DNA of 64,000 bases from Flaviflagellibacter rhizophilus. Lineage in GTDB: Bacteria; Pseudomonadota; Alphaproteobacteria; Rhizobiales; Methylopilaceae. Each line of letters begins with the position of its first letter. Position 1 is the first letter of the stretch. The notes beneath the pieces were generated by a model. The model did no database searches and was not told the DNA's origin. It saw only the letters and a program-made list of their open reading frames with translations. The stretch lies in assembly GCF_033898525.1 (NCBI RefSeq), contig NZ_JAXAFJ010000013.1, forward strand, positions 1-64,000. The letters run 5' to 3'. Of the stretch, positions 48,477 to 57,141 are shown piece by piece. The translations under genes and the position numbers were made by a program.

Positions 48477-49310
48477 TTATTTGTGGTAGCGCGTGTAATC
48501 GACCTTGAACAACTTGTCGTCCGGTTTGGAATTGGTGTCGAGTTCCGAAACCAGCACCGTGGTGTCGAGGCCCTGCGGGTCGGTGATCGTCCACTGCTTG
48601 AGCTGCATGCCGTTGGGGCCATCCTCCGCGAACACGAGGAGCACGCGGGACTTGCCGCCGAACGTGGAGTTTTCCTCGAGGGCGACGCTCACCTGCCCGC
48701 CCTGCTCGGCAACCCCGACCACTTTCGAGTCCGTGGCAAGGTCCAGATTGGGATCGAGCAGGAACTTCAGCGGCGTCTGGCCGAGCGGATAGACATCCTG
48801 CGTCGCGAGCTTGCGGTCACGAACCACAAGCGACTTGCCGTCGGCGATGATGTCGGTCGTCGAGGGAGCCTGATAGTAGAATCGCGCCTTGCCCGGCTTG
48901 GACAGGAAGAACTTGCCCTGCGTGCGCGAGCCGTCCGGCGCGATCTGCGAGAAATTGCCGACCAGGGTGCGGATGCCGTTGAAATAGGTATTCACCTTGG
49001 CGACGGCATTGCCGGAACGTGCCTGGGCCGGAGCCGCGACACGTGGCGCCGCCACGGCCTGCGCGTTCAACTGCATGGGCGCCTCGGTGTTCGCGACCGG
49101 CACCATCACGGCGCCGCTGCTCGCGCCGCGCGAAGCCACAAGCGCCTCGGCCGTAAGGCCGCGGCTGGCTACGGAGGTCACCGACGTCGAAGCTGCGAAG
49201 GCTGCCGGCCGGGCCATCGGCACCGGAATACCCTGTGCCATGGCGGGCACGGCCACACCCACCAACAGGGCCGTGCCGGTGGACAGTCGAAGAATGGCGC
49301 GGAGGTTCAT
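48477..49310 (-). CDS. lolA: Outer-membrane lipoprotein carrier LolA-like protein
   Basis: A 277-residue exported protein. A Sec signal peptide covers about 1-26 (ends PAMAQ). A roughly 70-residue Ala/Val-rich low-complexity stretch follows, then a LolA fold from about 97 (VNTYFNGIRTLVGNFSQ, GKFFLSKPGKARFYYQAP). LolA ferries lipoproteins across the periplasm. The insert makes it longer than the E. coli protein of about 200 residues. It lies 69 bp downstream of ftsK on the same strand, as is general in Rhizobiales. A strong terminator follows. Confidence 0.9.
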   Translation of the reverse strand: MNLRAILRLSTGTALLVGVAVPAMAQGIPVPMARPAAFAASTSVTSVASRGLTAEALVASRGASSGAVMVPVANTEAPMQLNAQAVAAPRVAAPAQARSGNAVAKVNTYFNGIRTLVGNFSQIAPDGSRTQGKFFLSKPGKARFYYQAPSTTDIIADGKSLVVRDRKLATQDVYPLGQTPLKFLLDPNLDLATDSKVVGVAEQGGQVSVALEENSTFGGKSRVLLVFAEDGPNGMQLKQWTITDPQGLDTTVLVSELDTNSKPDDKLFKVDYTRYHK

Positions 49311-49379
49311 GGTCAATCCGTTTGCCGGTGTTCTAGACCGCCCGTGTGGCGACACTTGGATGATGATGGGGACGGCGGC

Positions 49380-51929
49380 CTAGTAGTTCTCGACACGTTC
49401 CGCCTCGAGCAGGATCTCGCGTTTGCCGGCATGGTTTGCCGGGCCGACGATGCCCTCGCGCTCCATGCGTTCCACGAGGGACGCGGCCCGGTTGTAGCCG
49501 ATCTGCAACCTGCGCTGAATGTAGCTCGTCGAGCACTTCTTGTCGCGGAGCACGATCTGCACGGCCTGGTCGAACAGTTCGCCGCCGGGCTCGCCCATGC
49601 CGCCCTTGTCGAACACAGCGCCGTCCTCGCCGGCACCGCCTTCCTCGTCGTCCGCCTCGGTGACGGCGTCGAGGTAATCCGGCTGGCCCTGCATCTTCAG
49701 ATGTGCGACCACCTTTTCCACCTCTTCGTCCGAGCAGAAGGGCCCGTGGACGCGGCCAATGCGCCCGCCGCCGGCCATGTAGAGCATGTCGCCCTGGCCA
49801 AGCAGCTGCTCGGCGCCCTGCTCGCCGAGGATGGTGCGGCTGTCGATCTTGGACGTGACCTGGAAGGAGATGCGGGTCGGGAAATTGGCCTTGATGGTGC
49901 CGGTGATGACGTCCACCGAGGGGCGCTGCGTGGCCATGATGATGTGGATGCCGGCGGCGCGGGCCATCTGCGCGAGACGCTGGATGGCGCCCTCGATTTC
50001 CTTGCCCGCGACCATCATCAGGTCGGCCATCTCGTCGACGATGACGACGATGTAGGGCAGGCGCGAGAGATCCATCTCCTCGGTTTCGTAGATGGCCTCG
50101 CCGGTCTGCTTGTCGAAGCCGGTCTGCACCGTGCGCTGGATCACCTCGCCGCGCTGCGCGGCCTCGTCGACGCGGGCATTGAAGCCGTCGATGTTGCGGA
50201 CGCCCACCTTGGACATCTTGCGGTAGCGCTGCTCCATCTCGCGCACCGCCCATTTCAGGGCGATCACCGCCTTCTTCGGGTCTGTGACGACCGGCGCCAG
50301 CAGATGCGGGATGCCGTCATACACGGACAGTTCCAGCATCTTGGGGTCGATCATGATGAGGCGGCACTCCTCCGGCTTCAGCCGGTAGAGCAGGCTCAGG
50401 ATCATGGTGTTGATGGCGACCGACTTGCCCGAGCCGGTGGTGCCGGCGATCAGCAGATGCGGCATCCGGGCCAGTTCGGCGATGACGGGCTCGCCGCCGA
50501 TCGTCTTGCCGAGGCACAGCGGCAGCCGCATCTTGGATTCCGTGAAATCCTCGGACGCGATCATCTCGCGGAAATAGACGGTCTCGCGGCGCTGGTTCGG
50601 CAGTTCGATGCCGATGACATTGCGGCCGGGCACCACGGCGACGCGGGCGGACACCGCGCTCATCGAGCGGGCAATATCGTCGGCCAGGCCGATGACACGC
50701 GACGACTTGATGCCGGGCGCGGGTTCCAGCTCGTACAGCGTGACGACCGGGCCGGGCTTGACCTCGATGATCTCGCCCTTGACGCCGAAGTCCTCCAGCA
50801 CGCCTTCCAGCAAGCGGGCATTGTGCTGCAGCGCTTCCTTGTTGACGACGCCGACCGGCGACTTCTTGGGCGGTGCCAGCAATTCGATGGGCGGCATCTC
50901 GTAGAGGCCGGGCATGGCTGTCATGGCGGTAGGGACGGCCGCAAGATCACGCTTTCGCGCGGGAGGCGCTGAAGCGGCACGCGCAGCCGCTGGCGCGGCC
51001 TTTGCGATCCGAGCGGGCGGTGCGGCCACGGGCTTGCGCGGCGGCGGATCGAAGAACACGTCCTGCTCGTCCTCGTCATCCGCTTCCGGAAGCTCGAAGA
51101 CATCAAGCGCGCGGCCGGCATGCGGCGGCTGCCGCTGGTCGTCTTCCTCCTCCAGGCGGCGCAGCACATCGGTAAGTCCGGCGCGCGGCGCCTCGCGGTG
51201 CTCGGCCACCGACAGGGTGCGGCGGCGGCGTTCCAGCGCGCCTTTCAGCGTGTACCAGTAATGCGCGACAAGCCCGATCGGAAGGAAGCTGCGTTCCTCT
51301 TCCTCGTCCATCCCGAGGAGATCCGCATCTTCGTCCTCGTCCTCGGCACGCTGTTCCCGACGTGCGCCGTTGAAGCCGAAACCTGCCGCAAAGACCAGAA
51401 CCGGCAGGAGGATGACGCCCAGCGCCATGGCCGATAGCCAGCCTGTCCCGAGCAGGCCCTCGAACAGGCCGAGAACCGTCTCACCCACAAATCCGCCGAA
51501 GCCGCTCGGAAGGGGCCAGAATTCACCTGCCGGAAAGGCGGACGCAAAGCCGGAAGCCGCAAGGGCCGCTGCCAGCCAAGCGGCGAGCCGCAGTTTCTCA
51601 TGCTCCAGCGGCCGGTGGCTGACGAGCCTCCAGCCCCATGCGCCGATCGGCAGCAGAAAGGCGATGGAGCCAAGTCCAACGGTCTGCATCAGGATGTCGG
51701 CGATGAATGCGCCCGTCGCGCCGAGCATGTTGCTCACCGGCGCGTCGGAAGCATTGTTGAGGCTCGGATCCGCTGCGGACCATGTCGCCAGGGCCAACGC
51801 GGCTGTGGCGGCCAGCGCCACCAGAACCAGGCCGCCGAATTCCACGGCCCTCCTGCCAAGGGCGTCGCGCATGTCGTCGGACATCGCACGCCTGCGCCGT
51901 ACACCGCCGCGATAAACCAGCGCTCGCAC
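49380..51929 (-). CDS. ftsK: DNA translocase FtsK
   Basis: An 849-residue divisome-associated DNA pump. Four transmembrane segments occupy about 30-190, a Pro/Ala-rich linker (about 195-330) follows, then the RecA-like motor with Walker A GTTGSGKS and VIVDEMADLMM. The C-terminal winged-helix gamma domain (STSYIQRRLQIGYNRAASLVE) reads KOPS sequences. The start is GTG at 51927-51929 with GGAGG spaced 6 nt. The linker is short compared with enterobacterial FtsK. It resolves chromosome dimers and links division to segregation. Confidence 0.96.
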   Translation of the reverse strand: MRALVYRGGVRRRRAMSDDMRDALGRRAVEFGGLVLVALAATAALALATWSAADPSLNNASDAPVSNMLGATGAFIADILMQTVGLGSIAFLLPIGAWGWRLVSHRPLEHEKLRLAAWLAAALAASGFASAFPAGEFWPLPSGFGGFVGETVLGLFEGLLGTGWLSAMALGVILLPVLVFAAGFGFNGARREQRAEDEDEDADLLGMDEEEERSFLPIGLVAHYWYTLKGALERRRRTLSVAEHREAPRAGLTDVLRRLEEEDDQRQPPHAGRALDVFELPEADDEDEQDVFFDPPPRKPVAAPPARIAKAAPAAARAASAPPARKRDLAAVPTAMTAMPGLYEMPPIELLAPPKKSPVGVVNKEALQHNARLLEGVLEDFGVKGEIIEVKPGPVVTLYELEPAPGIKSSRVIGLADDIARSMSAVSARVAVVPGRNVIGIELPNQRRETVYFREMIASEDFTESKMRLPLCLGKTIGGEPVIAELARMPHLLIAGTTGSGKSVAINTMILSLLYRLKPEECRLIMIDPKMLELSVYDGIPHLLAPVVTDPKKAVIALKWAVREMEQRYRKMSKVGVRNIDGFNARVDEAAQRGEVIQRTVQTGFDKQTGEAIYETEEMDLSRLPYIVVIVDEMADLMMVAGKEIEGAIQRLAQMARAAGIHIIMATQRPSVDVITGTIKANFPTRISFQVTSKIDSRTILGEQGAEQLLGQGDMLYMAGGGRIGRVHGPFCSDEEVEKVVAHLKMQGQPDYLDAVTEADDEEGGAGEDGAVFDKGGMGEPGGELFDQAVQIVLRDKKCSTSYIQRRLQIGYNRAASLVERMEREGIVGPANHAGKREILLEAERVENY

Positions 51930-52039
51930 CGGACCCCTCCGAACCGTACCTGTCGTGACACTAGCGGCAACAGGGTAAAGGCGGGCTTAACCCTGATGGC
52001 TCTTCCGCGGCGGAAAGCGCGATCTGCGGCCGTGCAGGC

Positions 52040-52071
52040 AAAGAAAAACCCGGGCAGCGTGGCTGCCCGGG
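52040..52071 (-). terminator. Rho-independent terminator of glnK-amtB
   Basis: A perfect 10-bp stem (CCCGGGCAGC / GCTGCCCGGG) with a 3-nt loop is followed on the minus strand by TTTTTCTTT. It begins 26 nt beyond the amtB stop. Confidence 0.92.
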
Positions 52072-52096
52072 TCGAGTTTGGGAGGAGAAATCTGGC

Positions 52097-53473
52097 TCAG
52101 TGCGTGTAGGCGCGTTCCCCGTGCGAGGTGATGTCGAGGCCTTCCCGCTCTGCCTCTGCCGACACGCGCAGGCCGACGATCATGTCGACAAGCTTGAAGA
52201 GGATGAAGGACACCACGCCACACCACACGACGGTGATCAGCACGCCGATGACCTGGGTCATCACCTGTCCACCCATCGTGTAGCCGTCCACGCCGACGCC
52301 ACCGAGAGACGGGGCGACGAAGACGCCCGTCAGGATGGAGCCGATGATGCCGCCCACGCCGTGGATGCCGAACACGTCCAGCGAGTCGTCATAGCCGAGG
52401 GCGTTCTTGATGGAGGTGGAGAAGTAGTAGCAGACCACGCCGCCAAGACCGCCCATCACGATTGCGCCCATTGGGCCGACGAGGCCAGCCGCCGGGGTCA
52501 CGGTCACGAGGCCGGCAATGGCACCGGACACCGCGCCGAGCAGAGAGGCCTTGCCCTTGCCGAGAGCTTCGACCAGCAGCCAGCCGAGCGTTGCGGCGGC
52601 CGTTGCGACGAAGGTGTTGAGCATGGCCAGCGCCGTGCCGCCATTTGCCTCGAGGTTGGAGCCGGCGTTGAAGCCGAACCAGCCGAACCACAGGATCGCG
52701 GCGCCGATCAGCGTCATAACCAGCGAGTGCGGAGCGAGGATCTCGCGGCCATAGCCGATGCGCGGTCCCAGGACGATGGCGCCGACAAGAGCGGCGATGC
52801 CGGCGTTGATGTGCACGACCGTGCCGCCCGCGAAGTCCAGAGCGCCCATCTTGAACAGGTAGCCTTCAGCGTACCAGACCATGTGCGCGACCGGCAGGTA
52901 CACGAAGGTGCCCCACAGCAGGCAGAACAGCAGGATGGCCGAGAACTTCATGCGCTCGACGAGGCCGCCGATGATCAGCGTGGGAGTCAGGGCGAAGAAC
53001 GTCATCTGGAAGGCGACGAAGACGTATTCCGGGATGACCACGCCGTCCGTGAAGGTGGCGGCGGTGGAGTCGTTGTTGATGCCGGCGAGGAAGAGGCGGC
53101 TGGCGCCCCCAAAGAACTGGTCGGCGATGCCGCCGGCGTTCAGGGCAACGCTATAGCCGTAGACGACCCAGACAAGCATCATCATGCAGCCGACCACGAA
53201 GGTCTGCATCAGCACGGAGAGCATGTTCTTGGAGCGGACGAGGCCGCCGTAGAACAGGCCGATGCCAGGCGCGATCATGAGGAAGACCATCGCGGTGGCG
53301 ACGAGCATCCAGGTGACGTCGCCCTTGTTCACCGTTGCGGCGACGGCTTCAGCCGCGGCGGGCGCGGCCTCGGTGGCGGACGGGATGGCTTCCTGTGCGA
53401 GGGCGGGTGCCACGGCCATCAGGCCGAGCAGCGCCGCAGGCACCGCGAGCCCTGCGAGTTTCGAGACGTTCAT
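52097..53473 (-). CDS. amtB: Ammonium transporter
   Basis: A 458-residue Amt/MEP/Rh channel. A cleavable signal peptide (1-26, ending ALAQ) and an Ala-rich segment precede eleven hydrophobic helices. Family marks are GLFYGGLVRSKN, the FDFAGGTVVH-type sequence (here ALDFAGGTVVHINAG, containing the first pore His), and FGIHGVGGIIG with the second pore His. It lies downstream of glnK (39 bp), the canonical pair in which GlnK blocks AmtB when nitrogen is ample. A strong terminator follows. Confidence 0.97.
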   Translation of the reverse strand: MNVSKLAGLAVPAALLGLMAVAPALAQEAIPSATEAAPAAAEAVAATVNKGDVTWMLVATAMVFLMIAPGIGLFYGGLVRSKNMLSVLMQTFVVGCMMMLVWVVYGYSVALNAGGIADQFFGGASRLFLAGINNDSTAATFTDGVVIPEYVFVAFQMTFFALTPTLIIGGLVERMKFSAILLFCLLWGTFVYLPVAHMVWYAEGYLFKMGALDFAGGTVVHINAGIAALVGAIVLGPRIGYGREILAPHSLVMTLIGAAILWFGWFGFNAGSNLEANGGTALAMLNTFVATAAATLGWLLVEALGKGKASLLGAVSGAIAGLVTVTPAAGLVGPMGAIVMGGLGGVVCYYFSTSIKNALGYDDSLDVFGIHGVGGIIGSILTGVFVAPSLGGVGVDGYTMGGQVMTQVIGVLITVVWCGVVSFILFKLVDMIVGLRVSAEAEREGLDITSHGERAYTH

Positions 53474-53512
53474 TGATGTGCTCCGGAGAAGGATCGGATG
53501 AAAGGGATGGGC

Positions 53513-53851
53513 TCAGAGCGCGTCGTTGTCCGACTCGCCGGTGCGAATGCGGATCGCGTGCTCGATGGGGGTGACGAAGATCTTGCCGTCGCCGATCTGG
53601 CCGGTTTTCGCGGCGGTGGTGATGGTCTCGACGACTGCGTCCACCATGCCGGCGGCAACCGCCACCTCGATCTTCAGCTTCGGCAGGAAGCTCACCGCGT
53701 ATTCCGCGCCGCGATAGATCTCCGTATGGCCTTTCTGCCGGCCATACCCCTTCACCTCAGTCACCGTCAGGCCGTGAACGCCCAGCGACGTCAGTGCGTC
53801 GCGGACTTCGTCCAGCTTGAACGGCTTGATGATAGCCATCACCAGTTTCAT
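53513..53851 (-). CDS. glnK: Nitrogen regulatory protein P-II
   Basis: A 112-residue PII signal protein. The uridylylation site Y51 lies in the T-loop (RGAEYAVSFLPK); KPFKLDEVRDAL and the B-loop TGQIGDGKIFV are standard. Its place directly upstream of amtB identifies it as the GlnK type rather than GlnB. A sigma-54-like promoter lies about 87 bp upstream, so nitrogen limitation through NtrC is the expected control. Confidence 0.96.
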   Translation of the reverse strand: MKLVMAIIKPFKLDEVRDALTSLGVHGLTVTEVKGYGRQKGHTEIYRGAEYAVSFLPKLKIEVAVAAGMVDAVVETITTAAKTGQIGDGKIFVTPIEHAIRIRTGESDNDAL

Positions 53852-53937
53852 GCCTGGTCCCCCGTCTTGATGCGCCGCGGAGAACCCGCAGCGTCTGTCA
53901 GCGCCCGGTCATTGCCGGGCTCAGCCGCATCCCTCTA

Positions 53938-53953
53938 TTCAAGGGTCGTGCCA
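53938..53953 (-). promoter_or_regulatory. Sigma-54 (RpoN)-type promoter for glnK-amtB
   Basis: On the minus strand TGGCACGACCCTTGAA matches the -24/-12 consensus TGGCAC-N5-TTGCA, with a perfect -24 element and the -12 C changed to A. It lies 87 bp upstream of the glnK ATG, an appropriate distance. glnK-amtB operons are classic NtrC/RpoN targets. Confidence 0.65.
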
Positions 53954-53993
53954 AGTTGCGCGGCGGGGCGGAGATTGCTCATCTCAGGAGATG

Positions 53994-54035
53994 TTGCCCG
54001 CGTGCGCGGAGGCATCGAGCAACATCCGCGGGCAA
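53994..54035 (-). promoter_or_regulatory. 9-bp inverted repeat between tesB and glnK
   Basis: TTGCCCGCG (53994-54002) and CGCGGGCAA (54027-54035) form a perfect inverted repeat with a 24-nt spacer. It follows the tesB stop by 39 bp, so it may aid tesB termination. A GCGC-N6-GTGC element at 54039-54052, weakly like an NtrC site, lies just upstream of it relative to glnK. Confidence 0.4.
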
Positions 54036-54073
54036 ATGGCGCATTGTTGTGCAGGTTGATTTGAGGCGATTGC

Positions 54074-54949
54074 CTAAAAAAGCGTCGATGGCTTCGGCTT
54101 GCGCACGCGGATCAGACCCTCCTGCGCAGTGCTGGCGACAAGGCGCCCATCCCGGCTGAAGATCAGGCCGCGTGCCAGACCCAAGCCGTGGCCGGAACTC
54201 GGGCTGTCCTGGACATAAAGAAGCCAGTCGTCGGCGCGGAACGGACGGTGAAACCACACGGCGTGATCGAGGCTGGCCGCCATGATCTCCATGGAGAACA
54301 CGGTCTTGCCATGCGTCACCAGCGCGGTGTCCAGCAGCGTCTTGTCGGACGCATAGGCAAGCGCCGCCTGATGGAGGCCGTCCTCGTCCGGCAGCGGCTC
54401 GGACGTGCGGAACCACACTGCCTGCCGGGGCTCGCGCGCCTCTCCGCGCTTGCGGTAGCGCGTCATGTCCACCGGCCGCATCTCGATCGGCCTTGCTGCA
54501 TCGAAATAGGCGCGAACCGGAGATGGGACATCGGGCATGTCCCGGATGCTGTGCGCATCGGGCAAGCTCTCGGGATCGGCCGTTTCGGGCATGGCGAACT
54601 GGTGGGTCAGCCCCGTCTCGGCTGCGTGGAAAGAAGCCGACATCTCGAAGATCGTCTGCCCGTGCTGAAGGGCCGTGACCCGCCGCGTGCTGAAGCTGCC
54701 GCCGTCGCGCAGGCGCTCCACGTCGTAGATGATCGGCACCGATGCGTCGCCCGCAAGCAGGAAATAGGCGTGCAGCGAATGCACCGCCCGCTCCGACACC
54801 GTGTTGATCGCCGCCGTCAGCGCCTGTGCCACCACCTGACCGCCGAACACCCGTGCCCGCTCCGGTTCGGGCGATGCTCCCCTGAAGAGATTGAGCTCCA
54901 GCCGTTCGAGCTGGAGGATGGGCAGGAGATTTGCGGATTGCGCAGCCAT
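54074..54949 (-). CDS. tesB: Acyl-CoA thioesterase II
   Basis: A 291-residue double-hotdog thioesterase hydrolysing acyl-CoA. RVFGGQVVAQAL, HSLHAYFL and the second-half SLDHAVWFHRPFRADDWLLY are the TesB hallmarks; Asp and Thr/Gln active-site positions are in the second hotdog. The start at 54949 (MAAQSANLLPILQ) is preferred over a longer frame that runs into the divergent ubiH gene. The two genes share a 61-bp gap. Physiological substrate is unknown. Confidence 0.92.
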   Translation of the reverse strand: MAAQSANLLPILQLERLELNLFRGASPEPERARVFGGQVVAQALTAAINTVSERAVHSLHAYFLLAGDASVPIIYDVERLRDGGSFSTRRVTALQHGQTIFEMSASFHAAETGLTHQFAMPETADPESLPDAHSIRDMPDVPSPVRAYFDAARPIEMRPVDMTRYRKRGEAREPRQAVWFRTSEPLPDEDGLHQAALAYASDKTLLDTALVTHGKTVFSMEIMAASLDHAVWFHRPFRADDWLLYVQDSPSSGHGLGLARGLIFSRDGRLVASTAQEGLIRVRKPKPSTLF

Positions 54950-55010
54950 ATGTTCTCTCGCGGGTCGGAAGCGGGCGATCCTTTCTACACCCGGAGCGGA
55001 GCGAACCGGT

Positions 55011-56243
55011 ATGCAGGGCAGTGGGATGACGGGCGCGGGACGCACGGATGTGCTGATCTCGGGCGCGGGCTTTGCGGGGCTCGCCCTTGGTGCGGCGCTT
55101 GCCGGTGCCGGGCTGTCGGTGATGATCGTCGACCCGTCGCTTGGCCGCCCCTCCGGCTTTGATCCTCGCGCGTCAACATTGGTCGCCGGCACGCGCCGCC
55201 TGCTCGAAGCCATCGGTGCCTGGGACGCGATCGCGTCGGATGCGGAGCCAATGCTCGGCATGGAGATTACCGACGGGCGGCTCGAACAGATCCTGCGCCC
55301 CGTGTTCCTGCAGATCCATGGCGAGGCTGCGCCCGGCGAGCCCTTTGCCCATGTGGCGCCGAACGGCCTCACGAAAGCCGCGCTGCTCGCCACAGCGGAA
55401 CGCGCGGGCGTTCACCTCGCGCCCGGCAGGATCGCCGACCTTCGGCAAGTGGAGGGCGGCGCGGAGGCGGTCCTTGCCGATGGCTCCACCAAAAGCGCTC
55501 GCCTGGTCGTGGCCGCCGATGGCGCGCAGTCCACGCTGCGGGGCATGGCCGGCATCACCAGCCGGGGCTGGCGCTACGATCAATCGGCCATCGTCACCAA
55601 TGTGCGCCTGGAGAAGCCGCATCACGGCATCGCAGTGCAGCACTTCCTCGAAGGCGGACCGCTCGCCCTTCTGCCGCTGCGGGGAGACCGCGCCTCCATT
55701 GTCTGGTCCGAGCGGAAGTTCCAGGCGCTCCGCCTTGCCGAACTTGACGACGCCGGCTTCCGCGATGCCTTGCAGAAGCGTGCCGGGCACCGCTTCGGCC
55801 AGATCGATCTCGACGGTCGCCGCGCCTTGCGGCCCCTCGAGTTCCGGCTGGCAGCCGACTTTGCGCGCGGGCGCGTGGCGCTGGTCGGCGACGCCGCGCA
55901 CGCTATCCATCCCATCGCGGGACAGGGGCTGAACCTGGGCCTTCGCGACGTCGCGGCTCTGGCGGAAAGCGTGGTCGATGCCGCGCGGCTTGGTCAGGAC
56001 ATCGGCTCGGATGCCGTGCTCGCTCGCTATAGTGGCTGGCGCAGGTTCGACACGGCGCTGATGACCGGTGCCATGGACGGCCTTGTGCAGCTTTTCACAA
56101 CCCGATCGGGACCCGTGCGCCTGTTGCGCGACATCGGGCTCGGCCTCGTCGATCGCATGCCCACGGCCAAACGGGCCTTCATCCGCTCGGCTGCCGGGCT
56201 CGGTGGAGAGGTGCCGAGGCTAATGCGCGGCGAGACGCTGTAG
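55011..56243 (+). CDS. ubiH: UbiH/UbiF-family FAD-dependent monooxygenase
   Basis: A 410-residue flavoprotein hydroxylase. The FAD dinucleotide loop is ISGAGFAGLALGAAL near residues 16-30, a DG motif is in VVAADGAQSTLRG, and the GDAAHAIHPIAGQGLNLG motif contacts FAD. This is the ubiquinone-ring hydroxylase family; which carbon it hydroxylates (C5, C6 or C7) cannot be read here. ATG 55011 has GGAG spaced 9 nt; ATG 55026 is an alternative. Its location beside tesB and the amtB-ftsK block is usual in Rhizobiales. Confidence 0.9.
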   Translation: MQGSGMTGAGRTDVLISGAGFAGLALGAALAGAGLSVMIVDPSLGRPSGFDPRASTLVAGTRRLLEAIGAWDAIASDAEPMLGMEITDGRLEQILRPVFLQIHGEAAPGEPFAHVAPNGLTKAALLATAERAGVHLAPGRIADLRQVEGGAEAVLADGSTKSARLVVAADGAQSTLRGMAGITSRGWRYDQSAIVTNVRLEKPHHGIAVQHFLEGGPLALLPLRGDRASIVWSERKFQALRLAELDDAGFRDALQKRAGHRFGQIDLDGRRALRPLEFRLAADFARGRVALVGDAAHAIHPIAGQGLNLGLRDVAALAESVVDAARLGQDIGSDAVLARYSGWRRFDTALMTGAMDGLVQLFTTRSGPVRLLRDIGLGLVDRMPTAKRAFIRSAAGLGGEVPRLMRGETL

Positions 56244-56247
56244 ACGA

Positions 56248-56460
56248 TCAGTCTTCCAGCGGCCGCGCTTCTTCGGGAAGCATGATCGGTATGCCGTCCC
56301 GGATCGGGTAGATCAGCTTGGCCGGCCGCGAGATCAGTTCCTGCCTAGCTGCGTCATATTCCAGGGTTGCCTTGGTCAGCGGACAGACAAGGATTTCCAG
56401 CGCTCTGGGATCGATCCGCGGTGCTGCGGGCTTGGACACGTCGTTCATCGGGCGGCTCAC
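56248..56460 (-). CDS. Trm112-family small protein (YcaR/UPF0434-like)
   Basis: A 70-residue protein from GTG 56460 (or 66 from ATG 56448). The core ALEILVCPLTKATLEYD and LIYPIRDGIPIMLPEEAR is the Trm112/UPF0434 signature; only one of the usual zinc cysteines (CP) is present. Trm112 proteins activate methyltransferases in eukaryotes and archaea; the bacterial role is unclear. It starts 2 bp after the LON-domain gene and ends 4 bp from the convergent ubiH stop. Confidence 0.88.
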   Translation of the reverse strand: MSRPMNDVSKPAAPRIDPRALEILVCPLTKATLEYDAARQELISRPAKLIYPIRDGIPIMLPEEARPLED

Positions 56461-56462
56461 AC

Positions 56463-57134
56463 CTATTGGAGGGACGTGTCTGTATCGCCCCGCGTGCGGG
56501 CGAGGTCCATCTCCGTGATGGCCACCAGGATTTCCGCCCGGCTCTTGAGGTCGGGTGCCTCCAGCAGGGCCTGCTTCTCGCGGGCGCCATAGGGGCTCAT
56601 CATCGACAACGCGTTGACCAGCGCCTCGTTGGACGCGTTCTGGATGCCGGACCAGTCGGCGTCGAGGCTGTTGGCGTCCAGATAGGCGCGCAATGTGGCC
56701 ATCAGAGCCGGGCGGTCAACCTGGTCCTCGCCGGCGCCGGGAAGAAGGTCCGCCGAGAACTCTGAATAATCGGGCTTCACCTGCCGGAATGGCGTGGTGC
56801 CTTTCACCTCCTCCCGGCGGCGGAAGCGGCAGATGCCGGTGAGAGTCACGAGGTAGCGGCCGTCGCCGGTCTCCTGGAAACCGGTGATGCGACCCAGGCA
56901 GCCGACCTCCACCAGTGGCGGAACGGATGCGTCGTCGGGCGCATCGAATTCCGGCTGGATCATCCCGATCATGCGATGGGACGCCAGCGCCTGGTCGATC
57001 ATCGCCAGGTAACGGGGCTCGAAGATGTTCAGCGGCATCTCGCCACGCGGCAGCAGCAGCACTTCCGGCAGCGGGAACACCGGCAGCAGGGGCGGCAGGT
57101 CCGAGGGTGCGCGATAGATCGTGTTGATCGGCAT
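56463..57134 (-). CDS. LON substrate-binding-domain protein
   Basis: A 223-residue protein consisting only of the N-terminal domain of Lon protease (PLLPVFPLPEVLLLPRGEMPLNIFEPRY in parts, then GCLGRITGFQETGDGRYLV). No ATPase or protease domain is present. Such proteins are widespread in Rhizobiales next to a thioredoxin gene; function is not established, but the domain binds proteins. The start at 57134 (MPINTIYRAP) lies 7 bp after the thioredoxin stop, so the two are cotranscribed. Confidence 0.9.
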   Translation of the reverse strand: MPINTIYRAPSDLPPLLPVFPLPEVLLLPRGEMPLNIFEPRYLAMIDQALASHRMIGMIQPEFDAPDDASVPPLVEVGCLGRITGFQETGDGRYLVTLTGICRFRRREEVKGTTPFRQVKPDYSEFSADLLPGAGEDQVDRPALMATLRAYLDANSLDADWSGIQNASNEALVNALSMMSPYGAREKQALLEAPDLKSRAEILVAITEMDLARTRGDTDTSLQ

Positions 57135-57141
57135 CTTCCGC

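Noticed and set aside
48300..50972. 890-codon plus-strand frame opposite lolA and ftsK
   Set aside because: An antisense shadow: LolA and FtsK motifs are complete on the minus strand and the plus translation has no recognisable domain.
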